A stretch of 64,000 nt of DNA from Ranitomeya variabilis. Taxonomy: Eukaryota; Chordata; Amphibia; Anura; Dendrobatidae. This document shows positions 19,328-31,569 of the stretch, in pieces. A program made the translations under genes and the position numbers. The notes under the pieces are model-generated. The model did not search any database and had not been told where the DNA came from. It worked only from the letters and a program-made list of their open reading frames with translations. The DNA is taken from contig NC_135238.1 in assembly GCF_051348905.1 (NCBI RefSeq), positions 92,193,988 to 92,257,987 on the forward strand, read 5' to 3'. Position 1 is the stretch's first letter. Each line of letters opens with the position of its first letter.

Positions 19328-19505
19328 AATCCACTGGTTTTATGTTTGATGCCATCTTCCTTCCTTTTTGGCCCCTATACAGAAGAAATTCTTAATCTCA
19401 CAATTGCACTATCAGTAGAGACGCAGCCAAGGTAAATTTGAGGTTTTACGCAAGTGAAATTCCCATTTTTAAGATAGGAAGTTTGTTTTTCAGATGATGA
19501 AAACA

Positions 19506-19579
19506 AGGCACTGCTGAGATTCGAACTCAGGATCTCCTGTTTACTAGACAGGCGCTTTAACCAACTAAGCCACAGCACC
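19506..19579 (-). tRNA. tRNA-Thr-AGT: tRNA-Thr (AGT), unit 17
   Basis: Intact, short-form unit. Confidence 0.98.
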
Positions 19580-20026
19580 ACAAGCTGGAAAGCCTATGAA
19601 ATCTAGGGAAGATGTCAGCACCAATCAAAACTTTCAAGTGGTTAACTTAGCAAGACAACATTGAGTTGAGTTTCATTCCATGCACACAGAAACGAGGAAC
19701 AGGATGTAATTCTCAGTCATGAAGTCCAGCTTTAATTTGGGACTTATTTTTCTTCCAAGTTATGACACAAAATAGGCGGATTGAAGGAATTCCACGGCAG
19801 GGCCAAAGGAGGAAAAATTAGGAATGATTGAAAAGTTGGTATTAAAACCCTGAGCACTGGTTTATTTCTTACAGAGTTTGCCCCATTCTAACTTTAAAAA
19901 ATAGACAATGTAGGAGATAATATAAGGCCACTCTGACAAAAGCTGACATAAAATCTTCAGAGAAAGCACACTGACTGGTAAAAATAATCATTACATCTTA
20001 TCTCCTTAGCGCATGAGCGGCATGTA

Positions 20027-20108
20027 GACGAGGTGGCCGAGTGGTTAAGGCGATGGACTGCTAATCCATTGTGCTCTGCATGCATGGGTTCGAATCCCAT
20101 CCTCGTCG
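20027..20108 (+). tRNA. tRNA-Ser-GCT: tRNA-Ser (GCT), unit 17, B haplotype
   Basis: Standard gene, C72. First unit with the B haplotype: TTCTTACAG, CATTCTAAC and GACAATG in the 5' spacer, and CACATTGTATT after the gene. Confidence 0.98.
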
Positions 20109-20452
20109 GTTTAATCTGCTTGTTACACATTGTATTGTTTTGATTTCTTTTCTAGCCCAAGCGGTAGATACTTCAAGCTTGAAAGTTTATCTTCCTTTTT
20201 AAGAAAGCTGCTATCAAACTTTGCAGAGTCAGAAGTGTAATTCCACTGGTTTTATCTTTTAATGCTTGATGCATCCTTTATTCTCTAAAGAAAATTATAT
20301 CATCTAATTCCTTTTTAAGCACTTCGACAGCAGAGATTTTTTTCTCTCAACTGCACTATGTTAGGACTGTGGTAAAGACAGGTTTAATGTCATACAAGAA
20401 CAAAAGTCCTCTTTTTTTGGCTAAAATGGCCCAAACTGAGGTGAAGAAAGAA

Positions 20453-20526
20453 AAGCACTGCTGACATTCGAAATCAAGATTTTCTGTTTACTAAACAGGC
20501 GCTTTGACCAACTAAGCTAAAGACAA
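20453..20526 (-). pseudogene. tRNA-Thr-like pseudogene, unit 18
   Basis: Same sequence as unit 2. Confidence 0.78.
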
Positions 20527-20704
20527 AATCCACTGGTTTTATGTTTGATGCCATCTTCCTTCCTTTTTGGCCCCTATACAGAAGAAATTCTTAATCTCAC
20601 AATTGCACTATCAGTAGAGACGCAGTCAAGGTAAATTTGAGGTTTTACGCAAGTGAAATTCCCATTTTTAAGATAGGAAGTTTGTTTTTCAGATGATGAA
20701 AACA

Positions 20705-20778
20705 AGGCACTGCTGAGATTCGAACTCAGGATCTCCTGTTTACTAGACAGGCGCTTTAACCAACTAAGCCACAGCACC
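20705..20778 (-). tRNA. tRNA-Thr-AGT: tRNA-Thr (AGT), unit 18
   Basis: Intact. GCAGTCAAGG rather than GCAGCCAAGG in its 3' flank, shared only with unit 21. Confidence 0.98.
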
Positions 20779-21225
20779 ACAAGCTGGAAAGCCTATGAAA
20801 TCTAGGGAAGATGTCAGCACCAATCAAAACTTTCAAGTGGTTAACTTAGCAAGACAACATTGAGTTGAGTTTCATTCCATGCACACAGAAACGAGGAACA
20901 GGATGTAATTCTCAGTCATGAAGTCCAGCTTTAATTTGGGACTTATTTTTCTTCCAAGTTATGACACAAAATAGGCGGATTGAAGGAATTCCACGGCAGG
21001 GCCAAAGGAGGAAAAATTAGGAATGATTGAAAAGTTGGTATTAAAACCCTGAGCACTGGTTTATTTCCTACAGAGTTTGCCCCAATCTAACTTTAAAAAA
21101 TAGACACTGTAGGAGATAATATAAGGCCACTCTGACAAAAGCTGACATAAAATCTTCAGAGAAAGCACACTGACTGGTAAAAATAATCATTACATCTTAT
21201 CTCCTTAGCGCATGAGCGGCATGTA

Positions 21226-21307
21226 GACGAGGTGGCCGAGTGGTTAAGGCGATGGACTGCTAATCCATTGTGCTCTGCATGCATGGGTTCGAATCCCATC
21301 CTCGTTG
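21226..21307 (+). tRNA. tRNA-Ser-GCT: tRNA-Ser (GCT), unit 18, U72 form
   Basis: U72, GCGGC flank. Confidence 0.97.
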
Positions 21308-21651
21308 GTTTAATCTGCTTGTTACACGTTGTATTGTTTTGATTTCTTTTCTAGCCCAAGCGGTAGATACTTCAAGCTTGAAAGTTTATCTTCCTTTTTA
21401 AGAAAGCTGCTATCAAACTTTGCAGAGTCAGAAGTGTAATTCCACTGGTTTTATCTTTTAATGCTTGATGCATCCTTTATTCTCTAAAGAAAATTATATC
21501 ATCTAATTCCTTTTTAAGCACTTCGACAGCAGAGATTTTTTTCTCTCAACTGCACTATGTTAGGACTGTGGTAAAGACAGGTTTAATGTCATACAAGAAC
21601 AAAAGTCCTCTTTTTTTGGCTAAAATGGCCCAAACTGAGGTGAAGAAAGAA

Positions 21652-21725
21652 AAGCACTGCTGACATTCGAAATCAAGATTTTCTGTTTACTAAACAGGCG
21701 CTTTGACCAACTAAGCTAAAGACAA
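21652..21725 (-). pseudogene. tRNA-Thr-like pseudogene, unit 19
   Basis: Same sequence as unit 2. Confidence 0.78.
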
Positions 21726-21903
21726 AATCCACTGGTTTTATGTTTGATGCCATCTTCCTTCCTTTTTGGCCCCTATACAGAAGAAATTCTTAATCTCACA
21801 ATTGCACTATCAGTAGAGACGCAGCCAAGGTAAATTTGAGGTTTTACGCAAGTGAAATTCCCATTTTTAAGATAGGAAGTTTGTTTTTCAGATGATGAAA
21901 ACA

Positions 21904-21977
21904 AGGCACTGCTGAGATTCGAACTCAGGATCTCCTGTTTACTAGACAGGCGCTTTAACCAACTAAGCCACAGCACC
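21904..21977 (-). tRNA. tRNA-Thr-AGT: tRNA-Thr (AGT), unit 19
   Basis: Intact, short-form unit. Confidence 0.98.
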
Positions 21978-22424
21978 ACAAGCTGGAAAGCCTATGAAAT
22001 CTAGGGAAGATGTCAGCACCAATCAAAACTTTCAAGTGGTTAACTTAGCAAGACAACATTGAGTTGAGTTTCATTCCATGCACACAGAAACGAGGAACAG
22101 GATGTAATTCTCAGTCATGAAGTCCAGCTTTAATTTGGGACTTATTTTTCTTCCAAGTTATGACACAAAATAGGCGGATTGAAGGAATTCCACGGCAGGG
22201 CCAAAGGAGGAAAAATTAGGAATGATTGAAAAGTTGGTATTAAAACCCTGAGCACTGGTTTATTTCCTACAGAGTTTGCCCCAATCTAACTTTAAAAAAT
22301 AGACACTGTAGGAGATAATATAAGGCCACTCTGACAAAAGCTGACATAAAATCTTCAGAGAAAGCACACTGACTGGTAAAAATAATCATTACATCTTATC
22401 TCCTTAGCGCATGAGCGGCATGTA

Positions 22425-22506
22425 GACGAGGTGGCCGAGTGGTTAAGGCGATGGACTGCTAATCCATTGTGCTCTGCATGCATGGGTTCGAATCCCATCC
22501 TCGTTG
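22425..22506 (+). tRNA. tRNA-Ser-GCT: tRNA-Ser (GCT), unit 19, U72 form
   Basis: U72, GCGGC flank. Confidence 0.97.
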
Positions 22507-22850
22507 GTTTAATCTGCTTGTTACACGTTGTATTGTTTTGATTTCTTTTCTAGCCCAAGCGGTAGATACTTCAAGCTTGAAAGTTTATCTTCCTTTTTAA
22601 GAAAGCTGCTATCAAACTTTGCAGAGTCAGAAGTGTAATTCCACTGGTTTTATCTTTTAATGCTTGATGCATCCTTTATTCTCTAAAGAAAATTATATCA
22701 TCTAATTCCTTTTTAAGCACTTCGACAGCAGAGATTTTTTTCTCTCAACTGCACTATGTTAGGACTGTGGTAAAGACAGGTTTAATGTCATACAAGAACA
22801 AAAGTCCTCTTTTTTTGGCTAAAATGGCCCAAACTGAGGTGAAGAAAGAA

Positions 22851-22924
22851 AAGCACTGCTGACATTCGAAATCAAGATTTTCTGTTTACTAAACAGGCGC
22901 TTTGACCAACTAAGCTAAAGACAA
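22851..22924 (-). pseudogene. tRNA-Thr-like pseudogene, unit 20
   Basis: Same sequence as unit 2. Confidence 0.78.
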
Positions 22925-23102
22925 AATCCACTGGTTTTATGTTTGATGCCATCTTCCTTCCTTTTTGGCCCCTATACAGAAGAAATTCTTAATCTCACAA
23001 TTGCACTATCAGTAGAGACGCAGCCAAGGTAAATTTGAGGTTTTACGCAAGTGAAATTCCCATTTTTAAGATAGGAAGTTTGTTTTTCAGATGATGAAAA
23101 CA

Positions 23103-23176
23103 AGGCACTGCTGAGATTCGAACTCAGGATCTCCTGTTTACTAGACAGGCGCTTTAACCAACTAAGCCACAGCACC
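23103..23176 (-). tRNA. tRNA-Thr-AGT: tRNA-Thr (AGT), unit 20
   Basis: Intact, short-form unit. Confidence 0.98.
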
Positions 23177-23623
23177 ACAAGCTGGAAAGCCTATGAAATC
23201 TAGGGAAGATGTCAGCACCAATCAAAACTTTCAAGTGGTTAACTTAGCAAGACAACATTGAGTTGAGTTTCATTCCATGCACACAGAAACGAGGAACAGG
23301 ATGTAATTCTCAGTCATGAAGTCCAGCTTTAATTTGGGACTTATTTTTCTTCCAAGTTATGACACAAAATAGGCGGATTGAAGGAATTCCACGGCAGGGC
23401 CAAAGGAGGAAAAATTAGGAATGATTGAAAAGTTGGTATTAAAACCCTGAGCACTGGTTTATTTCTTACAGAGTTTGCCCCATTCTAACTTTAAAAAATA
23501 GACAATGTAGGAGATAATATAAGGCCACTCTGACAAAAGCTGACATAAAATCTTCAGAGAAAGCACACTGACTGGTAAAAATAATCATTACATCTTATCT
23601 CCTTAGCGCATGAGCGGCATGTA

Positions 23624-23705
23624 GACGAGGTGGCCGAGTGGTTAAGGCGATGGACTGCTAATCCATTGTGCTCTGCATGCATGGGTTCGAATCCCATCCT
23701 CGTCG
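23624..23705 (+). tRNA. tRNA-Ser-GCT: tRNA-Ser (GCT), unit 20, B haplotype
   Basis: Standard, C72, complete B haplotype on both sides, as in unit 17. Confidence 0.98.
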
Positions 23706-24049
23706 GTTTAATCTGCTTGTTACACATTGTATTGTTTTGATTTCTTTTCTAGCCCAAGCGGTAGATACTTCAAGCTTGAAAGTTTATCTTCCTTTTTAAG
23801 AAAGCTGCTATCAAACTTTGCAGAGTCAGAAGTGTAATTCCACTGGTTTTATCTTTTAATGCTTGATGCATCCTTTATTCTCTAAAGAAAATTATATCAT
23901 CTAATTCCTTTTTAAGCACTTCGACAGCAGAGATTTTTTTCTCTCAACTGCACTATGTTAGGACTGTGGTAAAGACAGGTTTAATGTCATACAAGAACAA
24001 AAGTCCTCTTTTTTTGGCTAAAATGGCCCAAACTGAGGTGAAGAAAGAA

Positions 24050-24123
24050 AAGCACTGCTGACATTCGAAATCAAGATTTTCTGTTTACTAAACAGGCGCT
24101 TTGACCAACTAAGCTAAAGACAA
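24050..24123 (-). pseudogene. tRNA-Thr-like pseudogene, unit 21
   Basis: Same sequence as unit 2. Confidence 0.78.
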
Positions 24124-24301
24124 AATCCACTGGTTTTATGTTTGATGCCATCTTCCTTCCTTTTTGGCCCCTATACAGAAGAAATTCTTAATCTCACAAT
24201 TGCACTATCAGTAGAGACGCAGTCAAGGTAAATTTGAGGTTTTACGCAAGTGAAATTCCCATTTTTAAGATAGGAAGTTTGTTTTTCAGATGATGAAAAC
24301 A

Positions 24302-24375
24302 AGGCACTGCTGAGATTCGAACTCAGGATCTCCTGTTTACTAGACAGGCGCTTTAACCAACTAAGCCACAGCACC
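24302..24375 (-). tRNA. tRNA-Thr-AGT: tRNA-Thr (AGT), unit 21
   Basis: Intact. Carries the GCAGTCAAGG flank variant of unit 18. Confidence 0.98.
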
Positions 24376-24822
24376 ACAAGCTGGAAAGCCTATGAAATCT
24401 AGGGAAGATGTCAGCACCAATCAAAACTTTCAAGTGGTTAACTTAGCAAGACAACATTGAGTTGAGTTTCATTCCATGCACACAGAAACGAGGAACAGGA
24501 TGTAATTCTCAGTCATGAAGTCCAGCTTTAATTTGGGACTTATTTTTCTTCCAAGTTATGACACAAAATAGGCGGATTGAAGGAATTCCACGGCAGGGCC
24601 AAAGGAGGAAAAATTAGGAATGATTGAAAAGTTGGTATTAAAACCCTGAGCACTGGTTTATTTCCTACAGAGTTTGCCCCAATCTAACTTTAAAAAATAG
24701 ACACTGTAGGAGATAATATAAGGCCACTCTGACAAAAGCTGACATAAAATCTTCAGAGAAAGCACACTGACTGGTAAAAATAATCATTACATCTTATCTC
24801 CTTAGCGCATGAGCGCCATGTA

Positions 24823-24904
24823 GACGAGGTGGCCGAGTGGTTAAGGCGATGGACTGCTAATCCATTGTGCTCTGCATGCATGGGTTTGAATCCCATCCTC
24901 GTCG
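24823..24904 (+). tRNA. tRNA-Ser-GCT: tRNA-Ser (GCT), unit 21, T-loop variant C56U
   Basis: TTTGAAT T loop, C72, GCGCC and GATTTATTTT flanks. First of three in a row. Confidence 0.93.
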
Positions 24905-25248
24905 GTTTAATCTGCTTGTTACACGTTGTATTGTTTTGATTTATTTTCTAGCCCAAGCGGTAGATACTTCAAGCTTGAAAGTTTATCTTCCTTTTTAAGA
25001 AAGCTGCTATCAAACTTTGCAGAGTCAGAAGTGTAATTCCACTGGTTTTATCTTTTAATGCTTGATGCATCCTTTATTCTCTAAAGAAAATTATATCATC
25101 TAATTCCTTTTTAAGCACTTCGACAGCAGAGATTTTTTTCTCTCAACTGCACTATGTTAGGACTGTGGTAAAGACAGGTTTAATGTCATACAAGAACAAA
25201 AGTCCTCTTTTTTTGGCTAAAATGGCCCAAACTGAGGTGAAGAAAGAA

Positions 25249-25322
25249 AAGCACTGCTGACATTCGAAATCAAGATTTTCTGTTTACTAAACAGGCGCTT
25301 TGACCAACTAAGCTAAAGACAA
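25249..25322 (-). pseudogene. tRNA-Thr-like pseudogene, unit 22
   Basis: Same sequence as unit 2. Confidence 0.78.
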
Positions 25323-25500
25323 AATCCACTGGTTTTATGTTTGATGCCATCTTCCTTCCTTTTTGGCCCCTATACAGAAGAAATTCTTAATCTCACAATT
25401 GCACTATCAGTAGAGACGCAGCCAAGGTAAATTTGAGGTTTTACGCAAGTGAAATTCCCATTTTTAAGATAGGAAGTTTGTTTTTCAGATGATGAAAACA

Positions 25501-25574
25501 AGGCACTGCTGAGATTCGAACTCAGGATCTCCTGTTTACTAGACAGGCGCTTTAACCAACTAAGCCACAGCACC
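25501..25574 (-). tRNA. tRNA-Thr-AGT: tRNA-Thr (AGT), unit 22
   Basis: Intact, short-form unit. Confidence 0.98.
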
Positions 25575-26021
25575 ACAAGCTGGAAAGCCTATGAAATCTA
25601 GGGAAGATGTCAGCACCAATCAAAACTTTCAAGTGGTTAACTTAGCAAGACAACATTGAGTTGAGTTTCATTCCATGCACACAGAAACGAGGAACAGGAT
25701 GTAATTCTCAGTCATGAAGTCCAGCTTTAATTTGGGACTTATTTTTCTTCCAAGTTATGACACAAAATAGGCGGATTGAAGGAATTCCACGGCAGGGCCA
25801 AAGGAGGAAAAATTAGGAATGATTGAAAAGTTGGTATTAAAACCCTGAGCACTGGTTTATTTCCTACAGAGTTTGCCCCAATCTAACTTTAAAAAATAGA
25901 CACTGTAGGAGATAATATAAGGCCACTCTGACAAAAGCTGACATAAAATCTTCAGAGAAAGCACACTGACTGGTAAAAATAATCATTACATCTTATCTCC
26001 TTAGCGCATGAGCGCCATGTA

Positions 26022-26103
26022 GACGAGGTGGCCGAGTGGTTAAGGCGATGGACTGCTAATCCATTGTGCTCTGCATGCATGGGTTTGAATCCCATCCTCG
26101 TCG
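26022..26103 (+). tRNA. tRNA-Ser-GCT: tRNA-Ser (GCT), unit 22, T-loop variant C56U
   Basis: Same gene and flanks as unit 21. Confidence 0.93.
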
Positions 26104-26447
26104 GTTTAATCTGCTTGTTACACGTTGTATTGTTTTGATTTATTTTCTAGCCCAAGCGGTAGATACTTCAAGCTTGAAAGTTTATCTTCCTTTTTAAGAA
26201 AGCTGCTATCAAACTTTGCAGAGTCAGAAGTGTAATTCCACTGGTTTTATCTTTTAATGCTTGATGCATCCTTTATTCTCTAAAGAAAATTATATCATCT
26301 AATTCCTTTTTAAGCACTTCGACAGCAGAGATTTTTTTCTCTCAACTGCACTATGTTAGGACTGTGGTAAAGACAGGTTTAATGTCATACAAGAACAAAA
26401 GTCCTCTTTTTTTGGCTAAAATGGCCCAAACTGAGGTGAAGAAAGAA

Positions 26448-26521
26448 AAGCACTGCTGACATTCGAAATCAAGATTTTCTGTTTACTAAACAGGCGCTTT
26501 GACCAACTAAGCTAAAGACAA
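26448..26521 (-). pseudogene. tRNA-Thr-like pseudogene, unit 23
   Basis: Same sequence as unit 2. Confidence 0.78.
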
Positions 26522-26699
26522 AATCCACTGGTTTTATGTTTGATGCCATCTTCCTTCCTTTTTGGCCCCTATACAGAAGAAATTCTTAATCTCACAATTG
26601 CACTATCAGTAGAGACGCAGCCAAGGTAAATTTGAGGTTTTACGCAAGTGAAATTCCCATTTTTAAGATAGGAAGTTTGTTTTTCAGATGATGAAAACA

Positions 26700-26773
26700 A
26701 GGCACTGCTGAGATTCGAACTCAGGATCTCCTGTTTACTAGACAGGCGCTTTAACCAACTAAGCCACAGCACC
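26700..26773 (-). tRNA. tRNA-Thr-AGT: tRNA-Thr (AGT), unit 23
   Basis: Intact, short-form unit. Confidence 0.98.
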
Positions 26774-27220
26774 ACAAGCTGGAAAGCCTATGAAATCTAG
26801 GGAAGATGTCAGCACCAATCAAAACTTTCAAGTGGTTAACTTAGCAAGACAACATTGAGTTGAGTTTCATTCCATGCACACAGAAACGAGGAACAGGATG
26901 TAATTCTCAGTCATGAAGTCCAGCTTTAATTTGGGACTTATTTTTCTTCCAAGTTATGACACAAAATAGGCGGATTGAAGGAATTCCACGGCAGGGCCAA
27001 AGGAGGAAAAATTAGGAATGATTGAAAAGTTGGTATTAAAACCCTGAGCACTGGTTTATTTCCTACAGAGTTTGCCCCAATCTAACTTTAAAAAATAGAC
27101 ACTGTAGGAGATAATATAAGGCCACTCTGACAAAAGCTGACATAAAATCTTCAGAGAAAGCACACTGACTGGTAAAAATAATCATTACATCTTATCTCCT
27201 TAGCGCATGAGCGCCATGTA

Positions 27221-27302
27221 GACGAGGTGGCCGAGTGGTTAAGGCGATGGACTGCTAATCCATTGTGCTCTGCATGCATGGGTTTGAATCCCATCCTCGT
27301 CG
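27221..27302 (+). tRNA. tRNA-Ser-GCT: tRNA-Ser (GCT), unit 23, T-loop variant C56U
   Basis: Same gene and flanks as unit 21. Confidence 0.93.
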
Positions 27303-27646
27303 GTTTAATCTGCTTGTTACACGTTGTATTGTTTTGATTTATTTTCTAGCCCAAGCGGTAGATACTTCAAGCTTGAAAGTTTATCTTCCTTTTTAAGAAA
27401 GCTGCTATCAAACTTTGCAGAGTCAGAAGTGTAATTCCACTGGTTTTATCTTTTAATGCTTGATGCATCCTTTATTCTCTAAAGAAAATTATATCATCTA
27501 ATTCCTTTTTAAGCACTTCGACAGCAGAGATTTTTTTCTCTCAACTGCACTATGTTAGGACTGTGGTAAAGACAGGTTTAATGTCATACAAGAACAAAAG
27601 TCCTCTTTTTTTGGCTAAAATGGCCCAAACTGAGGTGAAGAAAGAA

Positions 27647-27720
27647 AAGCACTGCTGACATTCGAAATCAAGATTTTCTGTTTACTAAACAGGCGCTTTG
27701 ACCAACTAAGCTAAAGACAA
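27647..27720 (-). pseudogene. tRNA-Thr-like pseudogene, unit 24
   Basis: Same sequence as unit 2. Confidence 0.78.
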
Positions 27721-27898
27721 AATCCACTGGTTTTATGTTTGATGCCATCTTCCTTCCTTTTTGGCCCCTATACAGAAGAAATTCTTAATCTCACAATTGC
27801 ACTATCAGTAGAGACGCAGCCAAGGTAAATTTGAGGTTTTACGCAAGTGAAATTCCCATTTTTAAGATAGGAAGTTTGTTTTTCAGATGATGAAAACA

Positions 27899-27972
27899 AG
27901 GCACTGCTGAGATTCGAACTCAGGATCTCCTGTTTACTAGACAGGCGCTTTAACCAACTAAGCCACAGCACC
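27899..27972 (-). tRNA. tRNA-Thr-AGT: tRNA-Thr (AGT), unit 24
   Basis: Intact, short-form unit. Confidence 0.98.
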
Positions 27973-28419
27973 ACAAGCTGGAAAGCCTATGAAATCTAGG
28001 GAAGATGTCAGCACCAATCAAAACTTTCAAGTGGTTAACTTAGCAAGACAACATTGAGTTGAGTTTCATTCCATGCACACAGAAACGAGGAACAGGATGT
28101 AATTCTCAGTCATGAAGTCCAGCTTTAATTTGGGACTTATTTTTCTTCCAAGTTATGACACAAAATAGGCGGATTGAAGGAATTCCACGGCAGGGCCAAA
28201 GGAGGAAAAATTAGGAATGATTGAAAAGTTGGTATTAAAACCCTGAGCACTGGTTTATTTCCTACAGAGTTTGCCCCAATCTAACTTTAAAAAATAGACA
28301 CTGTAGGAGATAATATAAGGCCACTCTGACAAAAGCTGACATAAAATCTTCAGAGAAAGCACACTGACTGGTAAAAATAATCATTACATCTTATCTCCTT
28401 AGCGCATGAGCGGCATGTA

Positions 28420-28501
28420 GACGAGGTGGCCGAGTGGTTAAGGCGATGGACTGCTAATCCATTGTGCTCTGCATGCATGGGTTCGAATCCCATCCTCGTC
28501 G
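28420..28501 (+). tRNA. tRNA-Ser-GCT: tRNA-Ser (GCT), unit 24
   Basis: Standard, C72, GCGGC flank. Confidence 0.98.
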
Positions 28502-28845
28502 GTTTAATCTGCTTGTTACACGTTGTATTGTTTTGATTTCTTTTCTAGCCCAAGCGGTAGATACTTCAAGCTTGAAAGTTTATCTTCCTTTTTAAGAAAG
28601 CTGCTATCAAACTTTGCAGAGTCAGAAGTGTAATTCCACTGGTTTTATCTTTTAATGCTTGATGCATCCTTTATTCTCTAAAGAAAATTATATCATCTAA
28701 TTCCTTTTTAAGCACTTCGACAGCAGAGATTTTTTTCTCTCAACTGCACTATGTTAGGACTGTGGTAAAGACAGGTTTAATGTCATACAAGAACAAAAGT
28801 CCTCTTTTTTTGGCTAAAATGGCCCAAACTGAGGTGAAGAAAGAA

Positions 28846-28919
28846 AAGCACTGCTGACATTCGAAATCAAGATTTTCTGTTTACTAAACAGGCGCTTTGA
28901 CCAACTAAGCTAAAGACAA
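28846..28919 (-). pseudogene. tRNA-Thr-like pseudogene, unit 25
   Basis: Same sequence as unit 2. Confidence 0.78.
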
Positions 28920-29097
28920 AATCCACTGGTTTTATGTTTGATGCCATCTTCCTTCCTTTTTGGCCCCTATACAGAAGAAATTCTTAATCTCACAATTGCA
29001 CTATCAGTAGAGACGCAGCCAAGGTAAATTTGAGGTTTTACGCAAGTGAAATTCCCATTTTTAAGATAGGAAGTTTGTTTTTCAGATGATGAAAACA

Positions 29098-29171
29098 AGG
29101 CACTGCTGAGATTCGAACTCAGGATCTCCTGTTTACTAGACAGGCGCTTTAACCAACTAAGCCACAGCACC
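29098..29171 (-). tRNA. tRNA-Thr-AGT: tRNA-Thr (AGT), unit 25
   Basis: Intact. The spacer has a private GTTATAACAC in place of GTTATGACAC. Confidence 0.98.
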
Positions 29172-29618
29172 ACAAGCTGGAAAGCCTATGAAATCTAGGG
29201 AAGATGTCAGCACCAATCAAAACTTTCAAGTGGTTAACTTAGCAAGACAACATTGAGTTGAGTTTCATTCCATGCACACAGAAACGAGGAACAGGATGTA
29301 ATTCTCAGTCATGAAGTCCAGCTTTAATTTGGGACTTATTTTTCTTCCAAGTTATAACACAAAATAGGCGGATTGAAGGAATTCCACGGCAGGGCCAAAG
29401 GAGGAAAAATTAGGAATGATTGAAAAGTTGGTATTAAAACCCTGAGCACTGGTTTATTTCCTACAGAGTTTGCCCCAATCTAACTTTAAAAAATAGACAC
29501 TGTAGGAGATAATATAAGGCCACTCTGACAAAAGCTGACATAAAATCTTCAGAGAAAGCACACTGACTGGTAAAAATAATCATTACATCTTATCTCCTTA
29601 GCGCATGAGCGGCATGTA

Positions 29619-29700
29619 GACGAGGTGGCCGAGTGGTTAAGGCGATGGACTGCTAATCCATTGTGCTCTGCATGCATGGGTTCGAATCCCATCCTCGTTG
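29619..29700 (+). tRNA. tRNA-Ser-GCT: tRNA-Ser (GCT), unit 25, U72 form
   Basis: U72, GCGGC flank. Confidence 0.97.
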
Positions 29701-30044
29701 GTTTAATCTGCTTGTTACACGTTGTATTGTTTTGATTTCTTTTCTAGCCCAAGCGGTAGATACTTCAAGCTTGAAAGTTTATCTTCCTTTTTAAGAAAGC
29801 TGCTATCAAACTTTGCAGAGTCAGAAGTGTAATTCCACTGGTTTTATCTTTTAATGCTTGATGCATCCTTTATTCTCTAAAGAAAATTATATCATCTAAT
29901 TCCTTTTTAAGCACTTCGACAGCAGAGATTTTTTTCTCTCAACTGCACTATGTTAGGACTGTGGTAAAGACAGGTTTAATGTCATACAAGAACAAAAGTC
30001 CTCTTTTTTTGGCTAAAATGGCCCAAACTGAGGTGAAGAAAGAA

Positions 30045-30118
30045 AAGCACTGCTGACATTCGAAATCAAGATTTTCTGTTTACTAAACAGGCGCTTTGAC
30101 CAACTAAGCTAAAGACAA
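30045..30118 (-). pseudogene. tRNA-Thr-like pseudogene, unit 26
   Basis: Same sequence as unit 2. Confidence 0.78.
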
Positions 30119-30296
30119 AATCCACTGGTTTTATGTTTGATGCCATCTTCCTTCCTTTTTGGCCCCTATACAGAAGAAATTCTTAATCTCACAATTGCAC
30201 TATCAGTAGAGACGCAGCCAAGGTAAATTTGAGGTTTTACGCAAGTGAAATTCCCATTTTTAAGATAGGAAGTTTGTTTTTCAGATGATGAAAACA

Positions 30297-30370
30297 AGGC
30301 ACTGCTGAGATTCGAACTCAGGATCTCCTGTTTACTAGACAGGCGCTTTAACCAACTAAGCCACAGCACC
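30297..30370 (-). tRNA. tRNA-Thr-AGT: tRNA-Thr (AGT), unit 26
   Basis: Intact, short-form unit. Confidence 0.98.
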
Positions 30371-30817
30371 ACAAGCTGGAAAGCCTATGAAATCTAGGGA
30401 AGATGTCAGCACCAATCAAAACTTTCAAGTGGTTAACTTAGCAAGACAACATTGAGTTGAGTTTCATTCCATGCACACAGAAACGAGGAACAGGATGTAA
30501 TTCTCAGTCATGAAGTCCAGCTTTAATTTGGGACTTATTTTTCTTCCAAGTTATGACACAAAATAGGCGGATTGAAGGAATTCCACGGCAGGGCCAAAGG
30601 AGGAAAAATTAGGAATGATTGAAAAGTTGGTATTAAAACCCTGAGCACTGGTTTATTTCCTACAGAGTTTGCCCCAATCTAACTTTAAAAAATAGACACT
30701 GTAGGAGATAATATAAGGCCACTCTGACAAAAGCTGACATAAAATCTTCAGAGAAAGCACACTGACTGGTAAAAATAATCATTACATCTTATCTCCTTAG
30801 CGCATGAGCGGCATGTA

Positions 30818-30899
30818 GACGAGGTGGCCGAGTGGTTAAGGCGATGGACTGCTAATCCATTGTGCTCTGCATGCATGGGTTCGAATCCCATCCTCGTTG
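30818..30899 (+). tRNA. tRNA-Ser-GCT: tRNA-Ser (GCT), unit 26, U72 form
   Basis: U72, GCGGC flank. Confidence 0.97.
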
Positions 30900-31243
30900 G
30901 TTTAATCTGCTTGTTACACGTTGTATTGTTTTGATTTCTTTTCTAGCCCAAGCGGTAGATACTTCAAGCTTGAAAGTTTATCTTCCTTTTTAAGAAAGCT
31001 GCTATCAAACTTTGCAGAGTCAGAAGTGTAATTCCACTGGTTTTATCTTTTAATGCTTGATGCATCCTTTATTCTCTAAAGAAAATTATATCATCTAATT
31101 CCTTTTTAAGCACTTCGACAGCAGAGATTTTTTTCTCTCAACTGCACTATGTTAGGACTGTGGTAAAGACAGGTTTAATGTCATACAAGAACAAAAGTCC
31201 TCTTTTTTTGGCTAAAATGGCCCAAACTGAGGTGAAGAAAGAA

Positions 31244-31317
31244 AAGCACTGCTGACATTCGAAATCAAGATTTTCTGTTTACTAAACAGGCGCTTTGACC
31301 AACTAAGCTAAAGACAA
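31244..31317 (-). pseudogene. tRNA-Thr-like pseudogene, unit 27
   Basis: Same sequence as unit 2. Confidence 0.78.
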
Positions 31318-31495
31318 AATCCACTGGTTTTATGTTTGATGCCATCTTCCTTCCTTTTTGGCCCCTATACAGAAGAAATTCTTAATCTCACAATTGCACT
31401 ATCAGTAGAGACGCAGCCAAGGTAAATTTGAGGTTTTACGCAAGTGAAATTCCCATTTTTAAGATAGGAAGTTTGTTTTTCAGATGATGAAAACA

Positions 31496-31569
31496 AGGCA
31501 CTGCTGAGATTCGAACTCAGGATCTCCTGTTTACTAGACAGGCGCTTTAACCAACTAAGCCACAGCACC
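31496..31569 (-). tRNA. tRNA-Thr-AGT: tRNA-Thr (AGT), unit 27
   Basis: Intact, short-form unit. Confidence 0.98.
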
